Assembly: GCA_028688235.1 (NCBI GenBank)
Contig: JAQTYP010000003.1
Coordinates: 1 to 30,189, forward strand
Source: Methylomonas sp.
Lineage (GTDB): Bacteria; Pseudomonadota; Gammaproteobacteria; Methylococcales; Methylomonadaceae
Length of the DNA: 30,189 nt
Direction of reading: 5' to 3'
A program made the translations under genes and the position numbers. The notes below the pieces were generated by a model. It did no database searches. It worked only from the letters and a program-made list of their open reading frames with translations, and had not been told where the DNA came from. Below are positions 1-7,817 of this stretch, piece after piece. How positions within the stretch are numbered: the stretch's first letter is position 1; every line of letters begins with the position of its first letter.

Positions 1-2
1 GT

Positions 3-923
3 GATTGCGGTTCCGGAGTAAGCGAGATTCGCCGCTGGATCATCGAAAATGATTGGCTGGACGCCATCATCATGCTGCCGGACCAACTGTTCTACAACAC
101 AGGCATCTATACCTACATCTGGCTGTTGACCAACAACAAGCCGGACAGCCACAAGCAGAAAGTCAAAATCATCGATGCCCGCGAGCAATACGAAAAAGAA
201 CCCAAATCCTTCGGCAACAAACGCAACCGCATGACCGACGCCCAGCGGCAATGGGTGGTCGAGGCTTATCAAAACCACTGGCAAACGGCCGACAATGCCC
301 GGATCAAGTTATTCAAGCCTCAAGATTTTGCTTATCACAAAGTCAGCGTGGTGTTCTGGCAAACCGATGAACACGACCATCCCGCCTACCTTCGCGAGCC
401 TTACGAAAAAGCTTTCACCCCGGCGGTAATCAAGAAAGAGCAAGCCTATTACGGCAGCGAATTGACTTTTTATCTACAAGTCAGCGACGGTCAACAATAC
501 AAGCCTCTGGAGCTGGTGTTACAGCCAACGGATGTGTTCGATACCGTCTTCCGGCAAGCCTTGAAAACCCTGTATGCCGAGGAACTGGCCGAAGCCTTGC
601 ACGGCCTTAAAGCCAAAGACCACGCCGCCGGCGAAAAGGCCTTTATCAACAACCTGAGTTTCTGGCAGGTGGAATACCGTCACCGCCATTACGTGCAGGA
701 TAACGAATACATCCCGCACGGCGAGGACATCCAAGCCTTTCTGGAACGTGAAATCGGCAAGCCCATCATCCGCTGGCAGGACAGCCCGCAACTGGGCTAC
801 GAGATTTTGCCCAACAAGTACTTCTACCACTACCAAGCCCCCAAACCCACCGCCGAGCTGTTGCAGGCGTTTTGGGCTTTGGAGCAGGAAGCGGTCGGCT
901 TGTTAAAAAGCTTGGAGGATTGA
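3..923 (+). CDS. hsdM: Type I restriction-modification DNA methyltransferase subunit HsdM, C-terminal part (5' end outside window)
   Basis: The frame is open from the left edge, so this is the last 306 residues of a longer protein; a Met at 72 is internal. The first visible residues (GSGVSEIRRWIIENDW, then DAIIMLPDQLFYNTGIYTYIWLL) are the conserved region that follows the NPPF catalytic motif in the HsdM N6-adenine methyltransferase family. The SAM-binding and NPPF motifs themselves are off the left end. The rest is the C-terminal region expected to pack against HsdS. HsdM works with HsdS to methylate adenine in a bipartite target and with HsdR to restrict unmodified DNA. It ends 3 to 6 bases before hsdS, so the two are co-transcribed. 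Family assignment is firm; the recognition sequence cannot be read from this. Confidence 0.93.
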   Translation, partial: DCGSGVSEIRRWIIENDWLDAIIMLPDQLFYNTGIYTYIWLLTNNKPDSHKQKVKIIDAREQYEKEPKSFGNKRNRMTDAQRQWVVEAYQNHWQTADNARIKLFKPQDFAYHKVSVVFWQTDEHDHPAYLREPYEKAFTPAVIKKEQAYYGSELTFYLQVSDGQQYKPLELVLQPTDVFDTVFRQALKTLYAEELAEALHGLKAKDHAAGEKAFINNLSFWQVEYRHRHYVQDNEYIPHGEDIQAFLEREIGKPIIRWQDSPQLGYEILPNKYFYHYQAPKPTAELLQAFWALEQEAVGLLKSLED

Positions 924-929
924 GGTGTG

Positions 930-2294
930 ATGGATAACGAGGTTATGCGGGATAGCGGGGTTGAGTGGATTACCAATATTCCACGGGAATGGATTGTAAA
1001 AAGAATCGGAGATATTTCATTAAAAGTTGGAAGTGGAATTACTCCGAAAGGTGGTTCTACTATTTACTTGGAAAGTGGCATTCCACTGTTAAGAAGTCAA
1101 AACATACACTTCTCTGGCCTGAAGATTGATGACGTTGTTTTTATCTCTGAAGAAACTCATCAAGAAATGAAAGGCAGCCAAGTTAAAACAAATGATGTTT
1201 TGTTAAATATTACCGGAGCGTCACTAGGTCGCTGTTACTATTTATCGACCAACTGTATTTATAAAGAATTAAATGTCAATCAGCATGTTTGCATCATCCG
1301 CCCTAATCATCAAATCCTGACCAATTTCTTATATTACTTTCTGTATTCAGATATTGGGCAGTCTCAAATATTTTCTAGTTTTCGCGGCGCATCAAGAGAA
1401 GGTTTAAATTTTAAAGATATTAAGTTGTTCAAATTGGGTTTACCTACCGTTTCAGAACAACAAGTCATTGCGGAATATCTCGATCAACGCTGTGCCAAGC
1501 TGGACGCCATCATCGCCATCAAACGGCAGCAAATCCAAACTCTCGACGCCTTTCAGAGAAATGTCATTAGCGAAACTGTTACACGTGGCTTTCAAGCATG
1601 TGAATTAAAAGAAACAGGTAGTGATTGGATGCCTGAAATTCCTGGGCATTGGAAATTAGTAAATCTAAAACGAGTTTCTAAAATTCAAACAGGTTTTACT
1701 TTAGGCAAGCAATACGACGAACAAGTGATAGAAAGACCTTATCTTCGTGTTGCCAATGTTCAAGATGGCCATTTAAGTTTATCTGATGTAACAACTATTG
1801 AAGTCCCTGAATATGTTGCATCGCGCGTCGAGTTGCGTGCTGGCGATGTTTTAATGACCGAAGGCGGCGATTTAGATAAGCTTGGGCGAGGAACGGTTTG
1901 GAATGCTGAAATACCTAATTGTTTACATCAAAATCATATTTTTGCCGTTCGCTGTTTACAACACAAACTATTGCCGGGGTTCCTGGCGTATTTGACTACT
2001 TCAAGATATGGGCGAGATTATTTTGAAGTAACAGGTAAACGCACCACAAACTTGGCAAGCACCAACTCAACAAAAGTGGGGCAATTTCCAATCCCATTAC
2101 CACCATTGAATGAGCAAAAAGAAATATGCGACTATTTGGAAAAAAAATTATCCGTCATTGCAAAAATTTCCGCCGGAATTGAAGCGCAAATCAGCACCCT
2201 GGAAGCCTACAAGAAATCCCTGATCTACGAATGCGTCACCGGCAAAAAGCGTGTGGTAAGCAGCGATACCGCAGCCAACAACCGGCTGGCTTGA
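930..2294 (+). CDS. hsdS: Type I restriction-modification specificity subunit HsdS
   Basis: About 454 residues with the classic two-half layout. Each half opens with a similar segment (DSGVEWITNIPREW and TGSDWMPEIPGHW), followed by a variable target-recognition domain and then a helical conserved region. The central one (YLDQRCAKLDAI to VISETVTRG, residues about 183-220) is matched by the C-terminal one (YLEKKLSVIAKI to IYECVTGKK). HsdS holds HsdM and HsdR together and chooses the bipartite DNA target. ATG 930 is preferred because GGAGG at 914-918 is 11 bases away; a GTG at 927 is 8 bases away and equally possible. The TRD segments are visibly AT-richer than the helical repeats, as expected for exchanged specificity cassettes. 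Confidence 0.93.
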   Translation: MDNEVMRDSGVEWITNIPREWIVKRIGDISLKVGSGITPKGGSTIYLESGIPLLRSQNIHFSGLKIDDVVFISEETHQEMKGSQVKTNDVLLNITGASLGRCYYLSTNCIYKELNVNQHVCIIRPNHQILTNFLYYFLYSDIGQSQIFSSFRGASREGLNFKDIKLFKLGLPTVSEQQVIAEYLDQRCAKLDAIIAIKRQQIQTLDAFQRNVISETVTRGFQACELKETGSDWMPEIPGHWKLVNLKRVSKIQTGFTLGKQYDEQVIERPYLRVANVQDGHLSLSDVTTIEVPEYVASRVELRAGDVLMTEGGDLDKLGRGTVWNAEIPNCLHQNHIFAVRCLQHKLLPGFLAYLTTSRYGRDYFEVTGKRTTNLASTNSTKVGQFPIPLPPLNEQKEICDYLEKKLSVIAKISAGIEAQISTLEAYKKSLIYECVTGKKRVVSSDTAANNRLA

Positions 2295-2306
2295 TCGATC
2301 AAATAG

Positions 2307-2343
2307 GTTTACACTTGTCATCAATTTTATTGAATATGTAAAC
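2307..2343 (+). promoter_or_regulatory. Inverted repeat and likely promoter of the XRE-ImmA gene
   Basis: The 65-base gap after hsdS holds perfect 7-base arms GTTTACA (2307-2313) and TGTAAAC (2337-2343), separated by 23 bases. TTTACA at 2308-2313 and TTGTCA at 2315-2320 both resemble -35 boxes. A ribosome binding site AGAGGGA (2347-2353) follows, 6 bases before the ATG at 2360. I infer an internal promoter with an operator, probably bound by the XRE domain of the next gene. Confidence 0.45.
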
Positions 2344-2359
2344 TCAAGAGGGATTTTTT

Positions 2360-3430
2360 ATGCTTGGCGAACGACTACAACGCGCACGAAAGGCGGCGGG
2401 TTTGGGGTTACGGGCTTTGGCCGATCAGGCGGACTTAAGCCACACCACCATCAGCAAGTTTGAAAACGAACAGCAAACCCCGTCTTCGGCGCAACTGATC
2501 AAATTGTCGAAAATTTTGGGCGTACGCACCGAGTATTTCTTTCGTCCGCAAACCCTGACCATTACCGGCATCGAATACCGTAAGAAAAGCAGCTTGACGC
2601 AAAAAAGCCTAGCCATGATTCAGGCGGATATTTTTGATCAGGCCGAGCGCTGGTACGAGTTGCTCACTCTCTATCCGCAATCGCCGATCCAGCCTTTTGC
2701 CTTGCCCGCCGAGTTGCCGGCGCTGATCGAGAATGCCGAACAAATCGAAACCCTGGCGGAGACGGTGCGCACGGCCTGGAACCTAGGCTTAGGCTGCATT
2801 CCCGATATGATCGATACGCTGGAGTCGCAAGGTATCATGGTGATTGGCAGCACCGTCGACGACAGCAAAAAGTTCGATGGCCTGGCCGGCATGATTAACG
2901 ATATGCCGGTCGTCGTGGTTGGCGCGGACTGGAGCGGCGACCGCCAGCGTTTTACCTTGGCACACGAGTTGGGGCATTTGTTATTGAAAGGCCGTTTGGC
3001 CGCGGCCTTGCTGGCGGACGAAGAAAAGCTCTGCAACCATTTTGCCGGGGCATTTTTACTGCCCAAGCCTAAGTTGATCGAGCATTTGGGCCATAAACGT
3101 CACCGCCTGGAAATCAATGAATTGCATTTGCTGAAACACGAGTTTGGTTTGAGTATGCAGGGTGTTTTATTTCGCGCCGTGCAGGCTGAGATTATCAGCC
3201 CGGCGACGTTTCAATCCATGTACATGCTGTTTAGCAAAAACGGCTGGAAAGCCCGCGAACCGGGCCAACCTTATCCCGCCGAGCAGACCATTTTATTCAA
3301 GCAGTTAGTTTACCGAGCATTGGCAGAGGACTATTTCAGTGAATCCAAGGCGGCAGAATTGTTGGGCATGCCGGTGGCGCAATTTCACCAACAACGGATG
3401 TTAGAAAGCCTTGAGCCGATTACTCATTAG
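2360..3430 (+). CDS. XRE-family HTH / ImmA-IrrE zinc metallopeptidase fusion
   Basis: 356 residues. Residues 1-62 form an XRE (Cro/CI-type) helix-turn-helix (ERLQRARKAAGLGLRALADQ, then SHTTISKFENEQQTPSS). Residues about 140-260 are an ImmA/IrrE (COG2856) domain with the zinc motif HELGH at 202-206 in FTLAHELGHLLLKG. A C-terminal helical part ends at 356. Family members with this fusion act as protease-antirepressors or as antitoxin-like regulators of a neighbouring gene. Here the coding sequence overlaps the following PIN gene by 20 bases, and both lie between hsdS and hsdR in the same orientation. The gene has its own ribosome site and probable promoter, so it may be regulated apart from hsdMS. 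Role as antitoxin is inference. Confidence 0.85.
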   Translation: MLGERLQRARKAAGLGLRALADQADLSHTTISKFENEQQTPSSAQLIKLSKILGVRTEYFFRPQTLTITGIEYRKKSSLTQKSLAMIQADIFDQAERWYELLTLYPQSPIQPFALPAELPALIENAEQIETLAETVRTAWNLGLGCIPDMIDTLESQGIMVIGSTVDDSKKFDGLAGMINDMPVVVVGADWSGDRQRFTLAHELGHLLLKGRLAAALLADEEKLCNHFAGAFLLPKPKLIEHLGHKRHRLEINELHLLKHEFGLSMQGVLFRAVQAEIISPATFQSMYMLFSKNGWKAREPGQPYPAEQTILFKQLVYRALAEDYFSESKAAELLGMPVAQFHQQRMLESLEPITH

Positions 3431-3905
3431 CGACGCCAATATCCTCATCGATTTGGAAGTGGGCGGTTTGATGCTGGAATTGTTCAAACTGCCTTACCAG
3501 ATTCAAGTGCCGGATATGTTGTTTGCCGATGAACTGGAAGCCGCACACGGATATTTGTTGGACCATGGCTTGCAGTTGGGCGAGTTAAGCCCGTCATCGA
3601 TGGCCGAAGTCGAAACTCTGGTCATCAAGTATAAGCAGCCCAGCCGTTACGATTGTTTTGCCTTGATGCTGGCGAAGCAGGAGCAATGCCCTCTGCTGAC
3701 CGGTGATAAAAACCTTAGAAGTGCCGCCGAATCCGAGCAAGTGGACGTAAAAGGCACGTTATGGGTAGTGGAAAGCCTGGTTAGCCATGGCATTATTAAT
3801 GTTGCCACAGCTCGAACAGCCTATGCGCTAATGAAGGAAAACGGGCGGCGCTTGCCGTGGGAACATGCGGAAACACGCTTGCAAACCATACAATCAGGTA
3901 ATTAA
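3411..3905 (+). CDS. PIN-domain protein, predicted nuclease/toxin partner of the ImmA gene
   Basis: 164 residues from a TTG start at 3411, which begins MSRLLISDANILIDLE. That is the normal PIN N-terminus with its first acidic residue at D8. The other PIN acidic positions are visible: D40/E41 (FADELEAA), D81 (SRYDCFAL) and D99 (LLTGDKNLR), so the Mg-dependent ribonuclease site looks complete. PIN proteins are mostly RNases and are common type II toxins. The start lies 20 bases inside the XRE-ImmA gene, which implies translational coupling. hsdR begins 3 bases after the stop. Toxicity, and neutralisation by the upstream XRE-ImmA protein, are inference from pairing and overlap. Confidence 0.8.
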   Translation: MSRLLISDANILIDLEVGGLMLELFKLPYQIQVPDMLFADELEAAHGYLLDHGLQLGELSPSSMAEVETLVIKYKQPSRYDCFALMLAKQEQCPLLTGDKNLRSAAESEQVDVKGTLWVVESLVSHGIINVATARTAYALMKENGRRLPWEHAETRLQTIQSGN

Positions 3906-3908
3906 GGA

Positions 3909-6821
3909 ATGAGCAGCGAAAGCCCTGAATCTATTTTTCAAAAACACATCGTTAGCTATTTGCAACATCAGCATGGCTACACGTTTCTGCAAGCAGAAGA
4001 AATCACTGACAAGGAATTCTATATTGCCGAACTCTTGCTTATGGCGTTTATCAGGGCCACTCAGGCGGAGACGTTGGCGCGATTGCAAGTCAATTACGGT
4101 TCCGATAGTCAGGACGAGATCATCAAGGCCTTAAAAGCGGCATTAGCCAAGCAGCCGTTGTGGTTGATCATTCGCAATGGCTTAACGGTGCGCGGTGAGC
4201 ATTTTCAACTGTTTTATCCCAAGCCACGTTCCGGCGAGAGTGTTGCCAATCAGTATTGGCTGGAAAACCGCATTCAGATCAAGCCCGAGTTGGTGATTAA
4301 GGCGGGCAAACGGCCTGACTTGGTATTGTTCCTGAACGGATTGCCGATTGTAGTGATCGAGCTGAAACACGAACAAAACCAAACTGTGCATGATGCCGTC
4401 ACTCAATTTAACAACCGCGACCACGACGATAAAATTTTCAGCCTGCCGTTTTTGTATGTGGCGATGGATACCGCCGATATTAAAATGGCGACTAATCCAA
4501 GGCTGGAGAAAAACTTTCTTTGGTACAACGCCGGACTGGTGAATGAGCCGCAACACGAAGGCGAATACCCGGTTGAGTATTTTTACCGGGATGTATTGGC
4601 CAAGGAAAACCTGTTAAAAGCGCTGAGTTTTTATCTGGTGCATGTGCCGGAAAAGGACGGTAAACCCGCTTACAGCCTGTTCCCACGTTACCACCAATCA
4701 CGATTGGTCGATAAATTGACTGCCGATATTCAGGCGCATTTTGCCGAGAGCGGACAAATCGGCAAAAAATATTTGGTCAATCATTCGGCGGGTTCCGGCA
4801 AGACTTTAACCATCAGTTGGCTGGCCGAGCGCTTGCATAGCCTTTATAAAGCCGACAGTCCTATCAAATTGGTTGATATGGTGTTTGTGCTCACTGATCG
4901 CACCAGCCTCGATAAAAACATTCGGGATGATTTGGATTGCTTTAGCCATTTGACCGAGCAGATGGATTATGCCGATAGCTCGGATGAGTTAAAAAGCCTG
5001 ATACAGCAACGCAAGCCGATCATCGTCAGTACCATTCAAAAATTTCAGCGGATTTTTGAGACGCTTAAAAGCGATGCCGGATTAAAAAATGTCCGCGTGG
5101 CGTTTTTAATTGACGAAGCGCACCGATCCCAGGAAAACAAAAACGCCCGGGCAATTCGGCAACCGTTTCAAACTGACTCGCAGGAACTGGTCGAAGTGCC
5201 GGAAGACGGCCTGGATGAAATTAGTCGGGTGCTGAAGGTGCATTCACCCAATCAATTATTTGTTGCCTTTACCGCCACACCGACCGCTGCCACGGTCAAA
5301 TTGTTTGGTGATGCTTTTGACACCTACAGCGAAGCCGAAGCCATCGCCGAAGGCTATATCATCGATGTGGCGGCACAAATCATTTCTTATGAGACGTTAT
5401 ACAACCTGCATAGCCCTCTAATCCCCAATCAAACCGAGGAAGAAAAAGTCTACCCCAAAGGCATTGTCAGCAAGTTACTGAAACAGGTGGCGTTTGAAGA
5501 CGATGGCTTGATTCAATACAAAGCCGAGGTGATGTTACGAGCGTTTGAGGAACAGATAAAGCCGTTGATCGATGGCAAAGCCAAGGCCATGCTTGTTGCC
5601 TCGTCCCGAATCGCCGGCTTGAAGTATTACCAATTGCTGAAAGCCAAAATTGCCGAAAAGCAGCAAGCTTATCCTGGGCAATACGATTACAAGGTGTTAT
5701 ACGCCTTTTCTGATTTTACTCACCGCGATACCAACGAAGAAATTAGAGAGCAACCGCTAAACGGATTAAATGCCAACGAATTGATTGAAGAGCGCTTTAG
5801 GCAAGACGATTACCGGATCATGGTGGTCGCCAGTAAATTTCAAACCGGATTCAATGAGCCATTATTGGCGGGTATGTTTTTAGACAAGCCTGTCATGGAT
5901 AAAAACGCGGTACAAACCCTGTCGCGGCTGAACCGTTGCCACGAGGAAAAGAGTAAGGTAGTTGTGATCGACTTTACCAATAACACCGCCAATATCCTGA
6001 AGGCATTTAACAAGTACCGTCAAGGAACGCCGTATCAAGCCACCGAACCGGACCAACAAAAAGTCATTGATTGTTATCAGGGGATTATCGAGCAGGATTT
6101 ATTTACCGCCGCTGATGCTGACAAGTTCGTCGACCTACTCAAGCAGGGGCTGGATGCGCTTATCCAAACCGAAGTCAATCGGTGCCGACAGCGGTTTTTA
6201 TTCAGGTTTGAAAGCTTGGATGAGCGCAAAGCCTATGTTTTTGAACTCGCAAAACTGGTGAAAGCTTTCAATTTTTTGAGCAGTTTTTATAACTACGACG
6301 AAGCAATCGAACAATTTGTCATGTTTGCCGAGTTTATTCAGCCACAATTGATCAAGCAGGGTTCCGAATCGGAGTTGATGAAGGAAATCAGCAAGGTCAA
6401 GCTGATTAAAGCCAACGTCACGTATAAAGGTGTCACCGAAAATCAACCGGGCACGATTAAGGAACCGCGCAACGGTAATAGCGGCAATCGGACACCTGCG
6501 CCAGTTGTAAAAACGTCGGTGCAAGCCACCATTGATGAAATTCGGGAAAAATTTCAGATTAGCGACGAAGAGGCGTTGATCATTCGGCAGGTTTGCGAAG
6601 AAAAGCAGGCAGACGAAACGATTTTACTCACCATCCAACGCAATAAAGACAGAACGCGGTATTTGCAGGATGTCTACAAACAAGAAATCCGCATGTCTAT
6701 AGAACAATCTTATGCCGATCGCGGCCATGATGAAGAGCTGTATAAAGATGAATACGTCGATGACGGCGCTATCTTCGACATGATGGCACATAGTGTGTTG
6801 AGTTATGGTTTGGGTTTTTGA
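3909..6821 (+). CDS. hsdR: Type I restriction endonuclease subunit HsdR
   Basis: 970 residues, a usual size for the family. The N-terminal nuclease domain carries the PD-(D/E)xK signature as P136-D137 and E151-L-K153 (RPDLVLFLNGLPIVVIELKH). The SF2 translocase motor follows, with Walker A SAGSGKTL at about 293-300, DEAH at 402-405 and motif III FTATPTA at about 458. HsdR pumps DNA through the complex and cuts at a distance from unmodified sites. The reading frame and all these motifs are intact, so restriction should be active if HsdM's missing part is too. An AAGGA directly abuts the ATG, which is too close; the AGG at 3896-3898, 10 bases away, more likely serves. It follows the PIN gene by 3 bases. 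Confidence 0.95.
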   Translation: MSSESPESIFQKHIVSYLQHQHGYTFLQAEEITDKEFYIAELLLMAFIRATQAETLARLQVNYGSDSQDEIIKALKAALAKQPLWLIIRNGLTVRGEHFQLFYPKPRSGESVANQYWLENRIQIKPELVIKAGKRPDLVLFLNGLPIVVIELKHEQNQTVHDAVTQFNNRDHDDKIFSLPFLYVAMDTADIKMATNPRLEKNFLWYNAGLVNEPQHEGEYPVEYFYRDVLAKENLLKALSFYLVHVPEKDGKPAYSLFPRYHQSRLVDKLTADIQAHFAESGQIGKKYLVNHSAGSGKTLTISWLAERLHSLYKADSPIKLVDMVFVLTDRTSLDKNIRDDLDCFSHLTEQMDYADSSDELKSLIQQRKPIIVSTIQKFQRIFETLKSDAGLKNVRVAFLIDEAHRSQENKNARAIRQPFQTDSQELVEVPEDGLDEISRVLKVHSPNQLFVAFTATPTAATVKLFGDAFDTYSEAEAIAEGYIIDVAAQIISYETLYNLHSPLIPNQTEEEKVYPKGIVSKLLKQVAFEDDGLIQYKAEVMLRAFEEQIKPLIDGKAKAMLVASSRIAGLKYYQLLKAKIAEKQQAYPGQYDYKVLYAFSDFTHRDTNEEIREQPLNGLNANELIEERFRQDDYRIMVVASKFQTGFNEPLLAGMFLDKPVMDKNAVQTLSRLNRCHEEKSKVVVIDFTNNTANILKAFNKYRQGTPYQATEPDQQKVIDCYQGIIEQDLFTAADADKFVDLLKQGLDALIQTEVNRCRQRFLFRFESLDERKAYVFELAKLVKAFNFLSSFYNYDEAIEQFVMFAEFIQPQLIKQGSESELMKEISKVKLIKANVTYKGVTENQPGTIKEPRNGNSGNRTPAPVVKTSVQATIDEIREKFQISDEEALIIRQVCEEKQADETILLTIQRNKDRTRYLQDVYKQEIRMSIEQSYADRGHDEELYKDEYVDDGAIFDMMAHSVLSYGLGF

Positions 6822-6901
6822 TTGACTTGAATCAGATCGCAACGGCATCTACAAACCGCTCAACATGTATTTTTTATTGCATCCCTTGCAAATTTTTCAA
6901 C

Positions 6902-6916
6902 TAACCATTATGGTTA
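6902..6916 (+). promoter_or_regulatory. Palindromic operator of the mqsRA-secB-like operon (MqsA-type)
   Basis: Perfect palindrome TAACCA-TTA-TGGTTA, 26 bases before the toxin ATG. The AACC...GGTT arms with a short centre match the published form of the E. coli MqsA operator. A TTGCAA (6886-6891) lies at a suitable distance for a -35 box, and TATGGT (6910-6915), 18 bases on, could be a -10 inside the palindrome. The palindrome is seen directly; binding by the antitoxin is inferred. The rest of the 121-base gap after hsdR (6822-6942) shows no clear terminator. Confidence 0.7.
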
Positions 6917-6942
6917 CACGACTGAAAGACGGTAATGTCTGA

Positions 6943-7254
6943 ATGCCTCATTACGATTTAGAAAAAATAATTGCCGCTGCAAAACAAAAAAACATCGTCT
7001 ATGGCGGCAGGAAAATCAATCAGGACATTGCCAACTTGGGCTACACCCTGGATGAAGTGTCTAATTGCATTGCGCAATTACGACCGGAGCATCATCAAAA
7101 AATATGGGCAAGCGATGATAACACCCGCATTTTTGATGTGTACATCATCAGTTTTTCGCCCAGAGAAAGCCAAACCGATTCAATTTATATGAAACTGCGT
7201 TTATTGGAGAACGGTCAAATCCAAGTTGGTTTGGGTTCGTTCCATTTATCTTAA
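6943..7254 (+). CDS. mqsR: MqsR-family toxin (mRNA interferase-like) of a TAC module
   Basis: 103 residues. The pattern matches the RelE-fold MqsR family: a helical N-terminus, the stretch LGYTLDEVSNCIAQLRPEHH where E. coli MqsR has LDFDGMCNVIIGLSESDFY, then a DVY motif (FDVYIISF) and a YMKL strand (IYMKLRLLENGQIQ) corresponding to E. coli VYLKI. E. coli MqsR cleaves mRNA mainly at GC-containing triplets; the specificity here is unknown. It is the first gene of a three-gene operon, toxin before antitoxin as in E. coli mqsRA. Its stop overlaps an ATG at 7254 by one base, but the antitoxin starts later. Sequence similarity is modest, so the call leans on the antitoxin next door. Confidence 0.8.
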   Translation: MPHYDLEKIIAAAKQKNIVYGGRKINQDIANLGYTLDEVSNCIAQLRPEHHQKIWASDDNTRIFDVYIISFSPRESQTDSIYMKLRLLENGQIQVGLGSFHLS

Positions 7255-7277
7255 TGCGGTCATTTGGGAGCACACCA

Positions 7278-7817
7278 ATGAAAACGTCACAATGCCCTAT
7301 ATGCGCTACCGGTGAACTTGGTTTTTTTAGCGCAATGGATGAGATTCAATATAAAGGCCAAGCTTTGTCGGTTAAAGTGGAATATGCCGTCTGCCAACAT
7401 TGCGGCGATGAAATGATCTTGCCAGAACAGATCAAGCGCAATGATTGCCGTACTCGTGATGCTTGGCGTAAAGCGGATGGTTTATTGACTGGCGAAGAGA
7501 TTGTCTCTTTGCGTACTCAGTTAGGAATCACTCAACAAGAGGCGGCTGAAATGTTTGGGGGCGGTGCCAATGCGTTTTCCAAGTACGAACGGGGCGAAGT
7601 CATCCAAAGCCAAGCCATGGATAATCTGATGCGCTTGGCCATGGAGAAACAACCTGTCGATGTATCTGAGTGGCTCAGAAATCGCGCCGGCTTGATTAAT
7701 CCTGAACAAAGTTATAGCAAAGTCGTTCCCATTACAGCCAAATCAAAACGCTTGAATGTCGTTCCTTCAAGTGCACCTGATTTATCTGAAAATTTTAAAG
7801 AAGCAAGTTATGGATAA
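7278..7817 (+). CDS. mqsA: MqsA-family antitoxin with C-terminal chaperone-addiction-like extension
   Basis: 179 residues from ATG 7278, chosen over the ATG at 7254 because GGGAG (7266-7270) sits 7 bases upstream and the family begins near the zinc cysteines. N-terminal zinc domain: C6-C9 (CPIC) and C39-C42 (CQHC). C-terminal HTH: ITQQEAAEMFGGGANAFSKYERG, nearly identical in pattern to E. coli MqsA (LTQKEASEIFGGGVNAFSRYEKG). E. coli MqsA ends near residue 131, but this protein carries about 45 further residues (about 135-179; NRAGLINPEQSYSKVV and onward). Such extensions in TAC antitoxins (ChAD) make the antitoxin unstable unless a SecB-like chaperone binds it. The next gene encodes exactly that and overlaps by 8 bases. 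It should bind MqsR and autoregulate through the upstream palindrome. Confidence 0.9.
   Translation: MKTSQCPICATGELGFFSAMDEIQYKGQALSVKVEYAVCQHCGDEMILPEQIKRNDCRTRDAWRKADGLLTGEEIVSLRTQLGITQQEAAEMFGGGANAFSKYERGEVIQSQAMDNLMRLAMEKQPVDVSEWLRNRAGLINPEQSYSKVVPITAKSKRLNVVPSSAPDLSENFKEASYG

Noticed and set aside
7254..7277. ATG at 7254 overlapping the mqsR stop as the antitoxin start
   Set aside because: It adds eight residues unlike the family; ATG 7278 has GGGAG 7 bases upstream and puts the first zinc cysteine at the usual place.
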